Source of the DNA: Apostichopus japonicus
Lineage: Eukaryota > Echinodermata > Holothuroidea > Aspidochirotida > Stichopodidae
Assembly (NCBI RefSeq): GCF_037975245.1
Contig: NC_092573.1
Span: forward strand, 3,412,501-3,476,500
Length of the DNA: 64,000 nucleotides
Direction of reading: 5' to 3'
A model generated the notes under the pieces. The model worked only from the letters and a program-made list of their open reading frames with translations. It was not told where the DNA came from and did not search any database. This document shows positions 28,239 to 41,887 of the stretch, one piece after another. Every line of letters begins with the position of its first letter. Positions within the stretch are counted from its first letter, which is position 1. The position numbers were made by a program, and so were the translations under genes.

Positions 28239-28614
28239 CAGGGGTTCCCTAACTGGGGTGCATGAACCCCCAGGGGGTGCGTGAGTCCATCACAGGGGGT
28301 TCGTGAGACGTTTCTGGAAGTCAAAACTAGAGTACATTTTGTTGAGCTAACATCTGATATGTCATATAATTTGGTAATGTACAAAAGTCGTACCTATATA
28401 TCGGCAAACTCTTTTCGCGTTCCATACGCATTTGTTGCCATAGTAGTACCGTACCGTGAATGTGATACACGATCTTTTACGAAGTACTGTTATGCATATT
28501 ATAGTATAATAATGATTTAGATCGTGTCTCGAAAAGTTGGGGGTTCGTGGACAACTCTGAATTCCACAGGGGGTTCGTGCATGGGGGGGGGGGGATGGAG
28601 TTAGGGAAACTCTG
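28239..28614. mobile_element. 376-bp non-autonomous hAT element with exact 8-bp duplication
   Basis: It starts CAGGGGTTCCCTAACT and ends AGTTAGGGAAACTCTG; the ends are inverted repeats matching at 14 of 16 bases. ATTTAAAA flanks both sides (28231-28238 and 28615-28622). The GGGGTTCGTG word recurs inside near both ends. The interior 79-codon frame shows no transposase signature. The CAGGGGTTC-type terminus is typical of hAT elements of the Charlie kind. Confidence 0.9.
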
Positions 28615-28622
28615 ATTTAAAA

Positions 28623-31600
28623 CATCCGACATTATTATGGTTAGTATATGTTATTAAAGATAAGTTATATACATTCTTGCAGCTCGTGGTTAATTTAATG
28701 TTATGGCTCTAAACAACGCAGCACATAATCTAAGAGGGCAACTTTTTCTGATTTTTCTTGCACGTACTTAATGTCAACCATACACTCTTGTCTTGACAAA
28801 TTCTATAATAATTTCATTATGAGCGCATCAACCAGATCCACTTATGTTTAGCAAGCCACATGCCAAAAACAAACTAGGTGCACAATCGGGCTCCGAAACA
28901 ATCATATCACCGGGCCCCCTCCCCATAAGTCTTCATAAACGCATGGTTAACATCTATGGGCCTATATATAGTTATTTCCTTAGATGAGAATACATTATTC
29001 TTTATTCCATACCTCTCCGCGTCTCCTAACTGCCCGTTCCCCGGGACCGTATCACCGCCCCCTCCCCTACCTCCCTCTCGTCAGACCTGCTCGGAAGGTG
29101 GTACCAAGGGGAGTCCATATTCGTTTTACTTATGTAAATATTATAAATAAAATTGTAATTACCAATATTTGACGAGTTTGCGTTACATTATTGTCTTAAA
29201 GTTGATAGCGGAAATGACTAAGAATAGTATAAACAAATTAACAAACAAACACAAGATAGGGTCATGTGGTTGCTTTTACTCCCTGTTTTCACTTTGTTTT
29301 TGTTTCATTTTTTGTCTTCCCATTATGTCTGCACTTGTATGCTTGTTGCATTTTACAACGAACATATTTCGTTATGTTTTTCGTTCTGATTCCGAGATAC
29401 ATGTATCCCTTTAAGTTTGTATTCTGATTCCGAAATACGTTTATCCCTTTAAGTTTGTAGTCTGATCGTGCAAGATACCCCGTTTTCCTCGTTTTGCATC
29501 CGTAAAGATATCTCCTCTTTAGGAAGAGACTGGAGAAGCCTCAGAAAGAAGAAGAGGAGGAGGAAGAAGAAGCAGAAGAGGAAGAAATTTGCTCATCTCT
29601 TGCATTGCACCGAACTCTCTAAGCGTACCGGGTAAACACGATCACATTACGTGCTTGAGAATATGTAAGCTGCATTACAAACTCCCCTAAAAACGGATTA
29701 CGTTCCTCCCCAAGTTTCTTAATGAGGCGTTTGCAGTCTGTGGTTCGTCTTTTAATTTCATCTGCCGTATCTCACTGAATGCGTTACCGTATAAAATAAG
29801 GGAAATTTGCCGTTGGACGTACAATTAGCTCGAATTTGTATCTGGTTAAGTATTTGCCGACATGTGATGCATAAATTCAACGGCATATAAGGAGCTGCCT
29901 GGTAAATTTAAAACTACAACACGTGCGTGTGTATATTATGTCATATAATGTAATAATAACGGTATTTTAAAATCCATATAGGCTACCTGCTAACCTGCAT
30001 AGAACTGACATTATATAGCGTGCGGCGTAACACAACCTTTGAAGACATTCGCGTATATGCAATTCACGGAGACTGTAGTCAGGTATTATAAATAAACAGT
30101 GAGCTAAATCACATATGCCAACCATTAACAAATGGGAGCATCCATTTTCAGCCCTATTTAAACACGCTAACAATTAACTTATTATTATAGAAAAGAAAGG
30201 TTACCATCGTGCTATTAGACTCGCATCAATTCATCACTAACATAGAAACCATTAACACACTAATAACATATAGAGTGTTCTCCTCTTCAACAATACATTA
30301 CACAATCAACAGCATATATAATCAACCATCGACTTTTACATCAACATCTCATAACACATAGGCCTATGTTTATGCATCTTAGCTCTGCCTCACTTCAATA
30401 TGTTCCATGCATGCATATTTAATATATGATTCGGAATAAACGCAATTAGTTACTTGTAAGAGTGCCGATCTGAGTGTGTGTCTGTGCGTGTGTGGGAACG
30501 GAAGGAGGGGGGGGGGGTTGGGGTACCCATTAAGGTCACCAAAAAATTGTACTTGTTATTTTTAATGTGGAATGGAAGAAGGGGAGGGGTGAGGGTGGGG
30601 GGGGGGGGATATTTTTGAAGTGTGAACTCAATACTCACTTTCTGCATATTTTGATCCCGCGTTTCAAGTTTGACAGTTCTGAAAGCGTTCTGATGCTGTT
30701 TTGCTATTCTTTGAAGTATTTCATTAAGTTAAATATCTGGTTTTGGATTTCGTTTTGTCAATTTATACCGTATCTAACATCCTCGTGTACCACGTGATAT
30801 ATATATCGCTAATACAATATTCCCAATAGAACATTGTGAGGTTTTCTTCTCGTAAAAAAGTCCCACAGAATTGGTGATAGCAAGACCGGCTTCTGACCAG
30901 ATTCTTATATCAAACGTATAGCTACAATATATAGGTGCGTCTGCTATGAGCTTGTTTTTCTCTGTGGTAAACATTGAATGTTTGTTCGGCAAGTTGACCT
31001 ACTTGGCAGTTACATTAATGTTACAAACTAACAACGTGTTTTGTGTTTGACAGGTACATTGCATGTGAAACAGAATAAACTCAAAGGCTCTGTTGAAAAT
31101 GGAATAATTAGCAATTGGTATAATGAAAGACTGAATCTTAAAATTGTGTTCTTATATTCTTTCTGAATACTGAGTACAGTGTAAGCAATGCATGTTATTC
31201 AGGGGCCACTTCCGTATACATGTTATGATTATGTTTCCCATGCATCTAAACAGAACATTCACAGAGAGAGCATTATTGCCGGAAAAAATACTAACTATCC
31301 TAGCATCTTTCGATATATATATATATATACTCGTTCTCAGAAAATGAGGGGGAAAATAAAGTAACTTTTAGCTTATAGATTGTTCGGTTGATGGTTATAA
31401 AATATATCAATTATATAAATAAACATACAATATTCCTTAAAAAGATAAATTATTCAAGTTGTAATTTCTAGAATAGAGAAGTTAAAATCGCGCCAGGGAA
31501 CAACTTTGAAAGGAACCCTGCATATATTACAGTCAAAGCGTGTTACTATAACACGTGTTATTGTGATTTTTATTACCTTATGTGATCAACATATGACATT

Positions 31601-31784
31601 TAGCTTTTAAGATGGCGTCAACCGATAAATAAAACAAAATTTGTAGTCATCAACTTAACATTTGGAAGCGATGGGAGTGAAGCATGTATATGGTTAGATG
31701 GTGGGAGGTTGCAGTCAAGATATTAAACGCAAAAAGTGGGAAAAAAGTCTTTCTATATGAAGGAGACACAAAGCCAACTGTCAT
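28623..31784. other. No gene seen; G-rich and GAA-rich runs
   Basis: It contains a GAA/GAG-rich run at about 29545-29590, poly-G clusters at 30503-30525 and 30575-30610, and a short (TA)n at 31313-31330. No exon is supported. Confidence 0.45.
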
Positions 31785-32100
31785 ATTAATAATAAGCAAT
31801 AATAATAATAATCAGCAGTTATTTTTACGACGCTTAAGCGACCACAAATGCGGGAGAAACCTGCAAGGGCTAATGGATTACAACTTACACGTCGGGTGGC
31901 TTCCAATTCAACATTTTAACTCAAATTTGGAATCTTTTCACTTTAGAAAGTCATTTCAGATGGGAAAACCGTAGATTGCTCTTGGATGAAAAACCCACCT
32001 TACTATAACCCGGCCGGGCATCGAACCCGGAAGCTCCCGATTGTTAAGCCTCATTGCTTCAAATGCCACCGCCTTTATCCACTCGGCCACAGCTTCGATT
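31785..32100 (-). mobile_element. SINE with tRNA-Ser-like head
   Basis: Read on the minus strand: a class-II tRNA-like head from about 32096, with an exact A box (TGGCCGAGTGG) and exact B box (GGTTCGATGCC) and a long variable region as in tRNA-Ser. A body of about 200 bp follows, ending in an (ATT)n tail at about 31783-31812 (plus-strand AATAATAAT). The acceptor stem is badly mispaired, so this is not a tRNA gene. The open frame 31684-31974 runs across it on the other strand and is not credible as a protein. Body sequence resembles deuterostome SINE bodies in my memory, but I cannot name the family. Confidence 0.75.
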
Positions 32101-32489
32101 ATTCAAGTAATGTTGATAGAGATCTTTGAGATATATGCAATACCCTACAACGGCTAAGACAAACATCTTGTTTTCTTTGAGAGATATGCTAGCTTAAAAG
32201 TCGTGAAATCTGGGATGTCATATTGCCATGAGGATTTGATAACCTTTTAGTTCCGCTCCTTTGTTTTTCAGTTCAAATTGTGAAGGAAGAATGTTGACGG
32301 TGTTGCTAGCTACTGAATTCAAATGCCATTATTTGAATTTTAATGCCCATCATTTCAACATACATCCCCAAAACTAAATAATAAAAAAAACCAACAGATA
32401 TGGAAGAACATGGTGGCTCTGTGACGTCATATTTCGACTTGTTTAAGTCTTCAGCTTCGGTTTTGAAGAACCATTGCATGTATATTACA
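32101..32489. other. No gene seen
   Basis: AT-rich unique DNA. Confidence 0.45.
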
Positions 32490-32722
32490 ATTACACGTAC
32501 AAGACTTTACACCCTAAAATTTACCACGTGTAAAGGACCTTACAGGTTACAAAGTAAAATTACCACATGTATAGGACAGTATAGACCTTACACCCTAAAA
32601 TATAACACGTGCATAGGACCTTATACACGCTAAAATTACCACATGTGTAGGACCGTAGACCTTACACCCTAAATTTACCAACTGCATGTAAAGGACCTTA
32701 CTGATTGCACACCCTAAATTAC
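32490..32722. repeat. Degenerate minisatellite (about 45-48-bp unit)
   Basis: About five diverged units share ACCCTAAAATTTACCAC, GTGTAAAGGACCTTA and a GACCTTACACC link. Copies start near 32508, 32553, 32590, 32630 and 32665. CACGTG or CACATG words recur in each unit. Confidence 0.75.
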
Positions 32723-35111
32723 AACTGAACGCTTCCGACGCATGCGCAAGATCTATAAGAGAGTTTTATATACTGGTGATACGTAATTGGCTGAATGTCT
32801 CTTTTCTTTCTTATAATGTGTGAGTGCCTGGTATTAGTTACGTAAGTGATAGAACAATGTTATGTTTAAAAGAATGACTATCATCAATATTCCTGTATGT
32901 AGCCTATGAGTCTCAATAATTTCAAACTTCTATATATTTTGCTAAAATGGACAAACTTTGGTAAACTCTTCAATTTAATTTCCATGTTATAAGTTTTTCA
33001 AAGTCACACTTCAATGATATAAAGTCAGAAAATCACGAGAAAAAAAATATAATATGCAGACTCAGTCTAATAGAACGTGACCTTCCTTTATCGGTGTTTT
33101 TACAAAATAATAGCTGGAAATACTTGGAATTATTATTTGCTTATATTACCCTTTTCCGGCAGATGCAATCCAATATTTGCATTTGCATTTAACATTTAAC
33201 ATGTGAGCAGTGTACAACGTACATATGAGGTTTTTTTTCGAGCGTCTATAGTTTTATCAATAAAGTACCTATCACGCGCCTCCTCACAAACAACCAAATT
33301 AATTGTAATAGTTATCATTGGTATTTCAATAGCCCATGATTGATACCATCGCGACAAGGAACATAATTAAGTAGGTAATACAAAGAAATCATTCACATTG
33401 TCTCACTTAATTTATCTCCAAGCGATTAGCGAGTACGATCCTACAGAGCACAGTAGGAACTAACCATCACAAAATTGATTTTATATTTTGTAATCAAGTT
33501 CCTGGCAAGAGGTCAAATTGGCGGGAAGATTATTCTTCTAGAGGCCGACACTTGGGGCGGCAAAGATGTTGAATGACTATAGCAAAGGGAGTTTTTTTTA
33601 AATGTCTTTCATCTCTACGAATATGTATCTAAGAGTCTGAAGGGAACCCTCTCGTCTTTTATATTGCTTCAGGGAGTTCCAAAACATGTCTGCCAAAAAT
33701 GTCATTAAGATTTAGATCCTGTCTGGCCTTTCGGAGAATGTTCCGACAAGGAAATATAAAAGATAAAAAATGAAAAAATGAAAGCAAATATCGAGGAAAA
33801 AATTCCTCCCATAATAAGTTGAATACTTGATTATAAAATATCGATCGATTCTTGCCTGCCTTTGATAGGATTATGTTCAGTGAAGCCATCTTATATCTCC
33901 GCGCTCTTCTACACAGGAATAATGACCACCCTGTAATCGAACTTTGAAGTTATCAAGTCGATATATAGATTTCTCCTTAACTCATTATAAAATGTGGATA
34001 CATTTAGGTTTTGGTTGTAAATTGTAATAGCGAATATATCTTTTTTAAATCATATGCACTTGAGTACTTCCATAGATTTTTGTTCTTAACATGAATTACA
34101 GTGTACAAAACAAAATAAATGAAAACATCAAATTTAACGATACTGAGAACGCTTAAAGTTTTCGTCAGTTTACAGTTTGACTTCGAAAAGAGAGACTCAA
34201 TCCTTCAAAATCCATGGCAAGGTTTCCCATCTATTTGGCTCGTCACTCGGTTTCCAGCGGTTGCAGTAAAGTTAGATCAAATAGATTGAATTCCAATCCA
34301 TCAAACTAGAAGAGAGCAGAGGATGCTTCATTTGGGCCTCCTCAGAAATATCGTCTGTAAACCGACATCTGTCATTGTAATCTTCTTGTTGCAAACAATC
34401 ACTTTGAAGGGAATTTAGTAGGCCTAAATCCCTTTAAGCTATTCTGGATATTGATACCTGCATGTGAGCTTAAGTAGTTTAAAAGAAGAAAGGGTAAGTG
34501 AAGGGTCAGAATCTCCGTCGTTATGGTAACTGACATGTCTTATTGAGTCAAAGTTAATTACAAACGATTTGAGTGAAGTTGAAGAACTTAAAAATAGTTC
34601 TTTCTATTTTAATCCCATAATATATATATATATATATATATATATTAAACCGCCGCGTGATATGCTTGTATATATTCATTCTGCAGTGTTTATAGGAATA
34701 GAGTATATGCAGGATACAATGAAGATATTTCTCTATGTATTGGTACAGTACATTATATATATGGTCGGTGTTAGAGGAACATAATTCACCATTTATCTAT
34801 ACAATGCTCGTCATTATCCAGAAAGATCATGTGACAATTTTGCGTTATTAGTGCATTATCCCGTCATGGGTCGGTTTCTATTCCGAAATTTGGATGAGCC
34901 CCCCCCACCCCCCCCCCAAAAAAAACGTTTTTTTATTACGGTGAGGCCATATTGATTTCATATCTTCGTAAGAAAGACTGACAGAGACGATACTAGTGAA
35001 CTATCGTGGTCTGAACAATGTTAGTTACGTCACTCCAGAAACAAATTGTCTGCCGTTGGGGCACTAACAAAGGCAGTTGCGACCCATCAGAGCAAGTGTT
35101 TCACACCGTGA
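32723..35111. other. No gene seen
   Basis: AT-rich. A CGCATGCGCA word at 32739-32748 resembles an NRF1 site, a short (TA)n lies at 34619-34645, and a poly-C run at 34900-34917. No exon is supported. Confidence 0.45.
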
Positions 35112-35360
35112 AGATGTATGTATTGTATGTATTTTAGATCCTCCTGCAAGCAGGAACTCGCGAAGAATGCCTCATTGGCTTATCAAAGCCGCAAGCTGAC
35201 CGAAGTCATTCTCTTACATTCATATTTAACGTCCATGATTATGAATTGTCACTTGTCAACAACTCTGTAACTGGGCGACATACATTAATCTGGGAGTGAC
35301 TCGAACTCGGGACCTTATGATTGAAAGGCACCGGCGTTAACCACTGAGCTAACACTCCTT
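35112..35360 (-). mobile_element. tRNA-headed SINE (second family)
   Basis: On the minus strand the head begins GGAGTGTTAGCTCAGTGG near 35358, an A box match. A B-box-like GAGTTCGAGTC lies near 35305-35315, and CACTCC can pair with the first six bases. A body of about 170 bp carries a small hairpin (CCTGCTTGCAGG, about 35142-35153), and an ATACATAC-type tail lies at 35115-35133. Not a functional tRNA, since the anticodon arm is not formed. Confidence 0.7.
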
Positions 35361-36433
35361 CATATAAATACATTAGTGTACATAACACATGCATGCTTTC
35401 AAGTGGCGATGAGTGGAAGACGGTGCAGGCTGGTGCTACTTCTCAGTTTAAATTATTCCACGCATTACGTCACTGTATACCCTAGTCTTGTGGTAATAAA
35501 TTAAGAGAGACGAACATAAATATAAAAATTGTGAATTGTTGTTACTTTTACAATCTTGTCGAGAGAAAACTTTCTAACTGTATAGATTGAAATGTTCAAT
35601 CTTGCTTGCTGATTGAAAATCATAACTTCTTGACATTTCCAGACAAAGTATTGTTCAGCTATGGAGGCATATGGAAAGTTAATACCAATTAATTGGACTG
35701 TTTTATAATTTCACAACTTGGTTTGTTTTGTTAGATGATACCGTTCTACTTATATGATCCTATAACACTTTTCACTCTCAGTGTTAACATCTGTCACTTT
35801 ATAGCCCTGCATTGGCGAGAATGATTTCTTACGGAGTCGTTCGCAAAACTGCAGGGAATGTCTGACTGTACTAGTTCTGCGAAATGTTGACATATTAATG
35901 TAGTTTCGGTATCGGCTATAGGTGTCTATCGGTATCAGCCCGATAAACCGGTATCGAAATTTTCTCATACCTCTTTTCCTTTTCGTGAGCCTAACTCGGT
36001 TAAACGCCATTAAAATACATTACGTAATTACGTGCTCATGCAGGCCGTACGTGCAAGGAGGGCCTTCCGATAAATTCACGGGGTTTTAAGTCTCAACATA
36101 TATAGAGGAGTTTATCTGAAGAATCCAGAAACATGTTTGTTTCAGATTCAAATATTCAAAAACACGGATTAATACATCAACTTTGCTGATATAATTCTAT
36201 CCCAAAACCATACCCGTGTTTTACTCTAAGAGCCTATGCGAAAGTTTATAGGGTCATCAAAAATGCTTTAGTTTGAGATAATAAAAAGTTATTTCTAGAA
36301 ATGTAAAGGGCATGGCTGATATCAAACCTGTTTTAGTCATTACTTACTCCCTGCACATATACGATCATGCCCATGATGATTTCGTTTCCTACAATAAATG
36401 ATTATTTATTGATATATTTCTGGTTTGTTTCCT
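35361..36433. other. No gene seen
   Basis: Unique AT-rich DNA up to the inverted transposon copy. Confidence 0.45.
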
Positions 36434-36438
36434 ATGAT

Positions 36439-38716
36439 CAGGGGCGTATCCAGGATTTTCTAACCCGGGGGGCGCGAATTACTATCTAAGCGGAGCGCCA
36501 CCATCGGTTGGCGCGCAGCGTACAAGAAAATTTCTGGTTTTGATACCCCCCCCCCCAGATCACCGGAAATGGCACATCTCGGGCTTGAAAATGACCAACC
36601 AGATGTACACTTTTTGCCTGAGAACCAAGTATTTTTCAATAGTTTTTTTTTTTTATCCATAACCTTTTTGAAGATTGTCACCAGTCACAAATCATGTTCG
36701 ACCTCATCGCATGACCTGTGGATCATTGCTTTGGTAGGTGATTCTACGTCGCGGCCCACAATATCCGTCAGCCCCACTTTTCAAAGTTTTAAGCCCATTA
36801 TTTGTTCAGAATTGACAACCAATATAGGAAACCCTCCATCAACATAGCTCCCAATTCTTCAGCAAATGCTGGTTCACGCCACGAATCGCCGTCCTGGGCC
36901 GGGGTATAAGGGGAGGGGGTGTCCCCCTTTTGATTTTTTTTGGAATCCTGGTGATGCCTACATGTAAAATGGTGGCACTTAGAAAAGCCTTTGTCACCCA
37001 AAATTGTCTGAGAAATATGCATTTTTTGTGTGTAACATCAATAAATTGAATAGTAGGTGATAATTCATTCTTTCCCGCGGCATGAAAATGTTCGCTGCTC
37101 GCCCCAATGAAAAGAAATATAGGCTAATTTGTGGTTCAAATGATGCTGTAAAAGGAAGTTTTATACTCTATTATGCTAAATGCTAAAGAAATGATGGTTG
37201 CTAAGTCAAAATTGAATGCAATGTTTTTTATGTATACTTGACAATTACAATGTGGGTTTTTCGGAAGCTTGCGTGGGTCAGCGGGTTTGGGTGTTAGATT
37301 GCGGGTCCAACCCGCCAATTGCGGGTCAGTTGGGAGCTCTGAAATTGCACGAGTAGAGGGAAGTGTGATGAAGAATGATGGTCCGAAATTTTCGAAAATT
37401 CAGACACAGTAAATTTATTGGTGTACAAATATTAAAACCTCTTATAACGGCTATTATAAAACTTGGTTGAAGGAAATGAAAAAATAGCAGATATTTCCGA
37501 AACCGAACACTACACACGTAGGCGTAGGAGGCGGGGGTTGCAGTCCCTAATTCACCATTACTAATGTAAAAGATAAATTTGACATAATTGGACCTCCATG
37601 CTTTTTCTCTATCTACGTAAGACATTTCGTTGTTTACATTAGCATCCCGCTGTATACTGCGCAACTTTGACGGACCGTATGGTATACGATGACATGCGAT
37701 GTAGGCCTAATAGCCGATGCTTTGGTTTATATGATATTGACGAAAAATGTTGAACGCGCGCGGAGCGCGCGAAAAATGTTTGGTTTTTTTTTTCGGGCAA
37801 GTCGGACAGTTTTGAGGCTGTTCATCCTGGAACGCCATTTTCATGCTCACTGATATGATGTGATATCTGCTGTTTGCTTACTAATTCGAGCAGGCGCGTA
37901 GCGAGGAATTTGCCAAGGGAGAGGCGATGCCTGTAGGCAAAGTATATAAGCGTTGCGCCACCATAAGTTGGCGCGAAGCGTATAAGAAAAGTTTGGCCGA
38001 AAATCCCTCCCAGATCGCTGGAAATGGCACTACCCAGGACCATTTGTTGGCGCGAAGCGTACAAGCAAATTTTGGCCGAAAATGCCTCCCAGATCGCTGG
38101 AAATGACACTTCTCATGCCTTCTTAGTTGCATCTGAGCACTTTCAATTTTGAAATTACTAGCAATATTATAAAAAAAATATGCTGAAAGGGGGGGGGGGG
38201 CGGTCGCCTCCTTCCAGAAATGCGTCATGTTCACCGACGACACGGTCGAGTTCGAGACCAGCCACAGTTGGTTTCATAGCACAATTCTACAATTGTTTAA
38301 GGCGTATATACACACACACGCGTTATGGTAGACCATATATAGTATATATATAGATACATTAGTGAGAGAGAAAAAATTGGAACGTAAAAAATGGAGTTGT
38401 CGGTGTAAGGGGTAGAGTGAGGCACACGCCCCTTCCGAAATCCTTGATCCGTCACTAGCTACCCTGTGTATATAATAAGGAACAGCGCTGTAATGATGTC
38501 ACTGTTCCTCTTTCTCTTCCCGGTGTCTTGGCGTTTTTCTTTTCTCCCTCCTCTTCTCCTTTTTCTCTCTTTCTTCTTTTTCTTTTCCCTTCCTTCCTTT
38601 CCTCCTCCTCTTTTTCCCCCCTCTTTTTTCCTTTTTTCTTCTCTTTTTTTCTCTCCTCTTTTTCTTACCGGGGGGGGGGGGCGCGCGCCCCCAACGCCCC
38701 CCTGGATACGCACCTG
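36439..38716 (-). mobile_element. Non-autonomous hAT-like transposon, copy 2, inverted
   Basis: It begins CAGGGGCGTATCCAGG and ends CCTGGATACGCACCTG (15 of 16 inverted match), with ATGAT on both sides (36434-36438 and 38717-38721). It is the reverse complement of the element at 15397-17524 over nearly its whole length, by eye in the range of 80-90% identity. It has extra sequence near 36845-36960 and a doubled subterminal module (GCGCCACC..TTGGCGCGAAGCGTA) near 37955-38060. It lacks the nested 382-bp insertion. No transposase frame is seen. Confidence 0.85.
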
Positions 38717-38721
38717 ATGAT

Positions 38722-39848
38722 ATCGTACGTGACGGTATGATTTTGTTCTCGTAAGCATTACTTGTACTCGATATACTGTAAGTCAAACGTCAACTTTTTC
38801 CGTTAAAAAAATAGATTGTAGTAAATCACAAATCAACGGGATGAAACAAATGCACTAACTGCATGGGATGGGGCGGAGGGCGGAGGGGGAGAGGTGTGTG
38901 TGTGTGTGGGGGGGGGGTTAAGGTTAAGGATTATGGAGAGAGAGTGTGTGGAGGTGGGGAGGTATGGTGCAAGTGGTTATTGGTGAGGTTGGACTGACGA
39001 AGTAGGGAATAGGGGTAAGGAATTAGAGAAATACTAAAATATGAGACATTTATTTTTAGGGTCAGTTTTCAGTAGCGCATGTGAACTGTTGATTTATGCG
39101 GGCACTCTCTGTATGCATCCACAGCTGTTGAAGCTCCCAGTGTGTTTTGTATATGTCCATATACATATTATATACATTTCTTGCTTTTAGAAGGATATAT
39201 GCAGTTTCCATCATCAGGTTCACAATCCCCGTTCTCTCTATCCTCTGTGCAGTCTATGAGGATCTTTGATGTAAATCATATGCCTCCGTAATTTTTAGCA
39301 TGGCAACTTGGTTTATAACATGTTCTTGCACATAGAGCGATCGGTTACCATGGTGACGACAACCATCCTATAATAACCCCTGCTCTTTATCCATTTGTGG
39401 CGAGAGAAGTGTATTGATTTTCTGTCCATAACAATAACCTTATACCTAGTAAGATGTATTCCTTCCGTATAGGTTCCCATACAAAAAAAGAAGGTTGTTT
39501 AGGATAACAGAGATGCATAGCAAAGCCGAAAAGAGAGAAAGCGAGATGGAGAGGTGGAGTTAGAAAAGAAAAGAAAAAGGAGAGAGAGGTGGAGAGAGAC
39601 AACCTTGACATGCTTTCTAGATATGAATTTGTAAACTACTAATCAGAACAAATCCATGGAAGTAATATTCGATAAATCCATACATTTTAGTTGACTTCTG
39701 GCAGCCTTCAAAAGTTGTTATTGTTTTTCTGACATTTTAAGTATACTCTGAAATTTTTCCTTCAACTTTACACAAATATATGTTTCCTTGCAGATTCTGG
39801 TCACCAAAAATGATTCGTATAGGGATGGAAATGTGTTACTAATTAACA
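38722..39848. other. No gene seen; G-rich cluster
   Basis: 38863-38919 has repeated GGG tracts and (GT)n, a possible quadruplex. A purine-rich run lies at about 39530-39600. No exon is supported. Confidence 0.45.
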
Positions 39849-39856
39849 TGTCTCAT

Positions 39857-40226
39857 CAGTGGCGTAGGAAGGTACTTTTGAGTGGGGGGGGGGGGTGGCC
39901 GAAGACTGATGGCCGGCCTAGGGGAGGGGTCTAAGGGGAGGGGGTGTCCCCCTCCCCTTTGGAATTGTTTTGCATTTCCAGGTGGCCTCAGATACAATTT
40001 GGTGCAATATAGAACACTTCAACACCCACTCCATTTTGTAAATAATTTTGCATTTTCACCTGGCCCTAGATGCAATTTGGTGCTCCAAATGAGATTTTTT
40101 TCTCATTTGGAAATGAAAAAGGGGTTTTCTGACTTGCGAAGCGGGGGGGGGGGGGGGAATGAATGATACTTCCCCCATATTTTTCACTGGGGGCTGGCGC
40201 CCCCAGCCCCAGTTCCTACGCCCTTG
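39857..40226. mobile_element. 370-bp non-autonomous hAT element with exact 8-bp duplication
   Basis: Ends CAGTGGCGTAGGAAGG and the complement of CAAGGGCGTAGGAACT are inverted repeats (12 of 14 in the first positions). TGTCTCAT flanks it on both sides (39849-39856 and 40227-40234). Inside, a block with CAATTTGGTGC recurs twice about 80 bp apart (near 39996 and 40072). Poly-G runs lie just inside each end. No coding potential. Confidence 0.9.
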
Positions 40227-40234
40227 TGTCTCAT

Positions 40235-41344
40235 TGAGAGGAGATGATATTAGGTTAAAGGGGAGGGAGGGATTACACTGATTACCTTTGAAAGTTAGGT
40301 CAATCAGAACCCAATTAATGAATATGCATATGTCTTGCTTTGACTCTTTGCTTTCATTGCCGTATAGACTTGGTGGAAACGTGCGAAGCTAAGTTTAGCT
40401 TAGAATATAGAATGTGTTTCTACATGGAAACTTAAATTTGATATGCAATATTTAAAAATAGATAAATAAGGACTCTAATACACTTCACTACAAAAGTAAA
40501 CAGAGGAAGAATAAAAAAAAAGCAAAATAAGTTGTGTTGTATAATGTATATTTCTCCGCCATTTTGGGAATTGCAAACTTACGCAAGATACTGCATCCTA
40601 TCACTCATGCTAATGCATGGATTAAAGCGGAATTAGCCTAACCACCGACCTATACCAAGAGATGAATTTTGAAAAGGTCATTAAGTCAAACCTTTTAGCT
40701 CTACCTTCCAGGTGTTAATAGAGCATCAAATGCACGCTGAAGTTATTATTACCATGCATAAATCATTCTTGCTTGTAACTCCGGTTTTACAGACAAAAGC
40801 AAAACAAAAAGAAGACAACTAAATATATAAAAAGAATAAAAAATATAGATAGATAGATAGATAGATAGATAGAGAGAGAAAATAGAAAGGGAAAACAGCG
40901 AACTAGAGTAACTTTCTCATTAATATTTCAAATGTGTTTCTTTTCCGCATTGTTGATATGTCAACTACAAACCAGTTGGTTCATTACTCATGCAATCTAT
41001 TTCATCGATGCTGAAGAAACCGCCAAGCATTCATTGCATTCAGTACAAAAATGCCTCTCAGGGAAACTAAGCTTAATTTGGGAAGTATTAATTCCTCGGC
41101 TTTCCATCATTCGTTTAAAGTGCCCCAAAGGGACACTGTTGGATTTAATAACCACTACTTCTAGCATTTGTTCATATCCTTATCTGGAAAGTTAAATCCC
41201 TTTATAGCATATTCTGAGTTGTCACTGCTGTCCACTGGACGATTGTAGGAATGTTCGGAATAATGTATATAACACCTCTCATAACACTGCAATTTCCTAT
41301 AATATATGATTTGGTAATGAAGACTATATTTCAATATTCTAAAT

Positions 41345-41346
<2 letters not shown>
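40235..41346. other. No gene seen
   Basis: It contains (GATA)n at about 40846-40880. The frame at 40932-41195 has no splice or homology support. Confidence 0.45.
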
Positions 41347-41443
<97 letters not shown>

Positions 41444-41444
41444 C
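41347..41444. repeat. (TA)n microsatellite
   Basis: About 95 bases with two AAATATA breaks. A shorter (TA)n follows at 41576-41617. Confidence 0.95.
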
Positions 41445-41886
41445 ATGGCGCATCTAAAGTAATATAAATATTATATATTAGATCGGGTTTTCTATGCTAA
41501 TACCTTTACGATTGGTTATGTTCAAAATTCCAAAAATGACTATACCGTGTTGTTATTTACTAAATATATAACCTAATATATATATATATGTACATATATA
41601 TATATATATATATATACTACATAGTCCACATTACTACCAAAGTTCACTCAAAAACGTCCTGTAGACTTACAGAAACCTTTCTAAAAATGACACGTTTTGA
41701 TATAAATTGTACACGTTTTCTTTGAATCTAAATATACTTGAACTTGCCTTCAGACCTACATATCAACTCACTCCTATATAAAATGAAACTTACCGTATGT
41801 GTTCAGTTCGGTTATCATAGACATTGTAATGTACGTTACCTTGAGCATAACACTGAGCTAACTACAATTGTCACACATGTTGGTGA

Positions 41887-41887
<1 letters not shown>

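Noticed and set aside
31684-31974. 96-codon frame ending near the tRNA-Ser-like head
   Set aside because: It runs antisense through a SINE body and its simple-repeat tail (the Asn run is the repeat), so it is not a gene.
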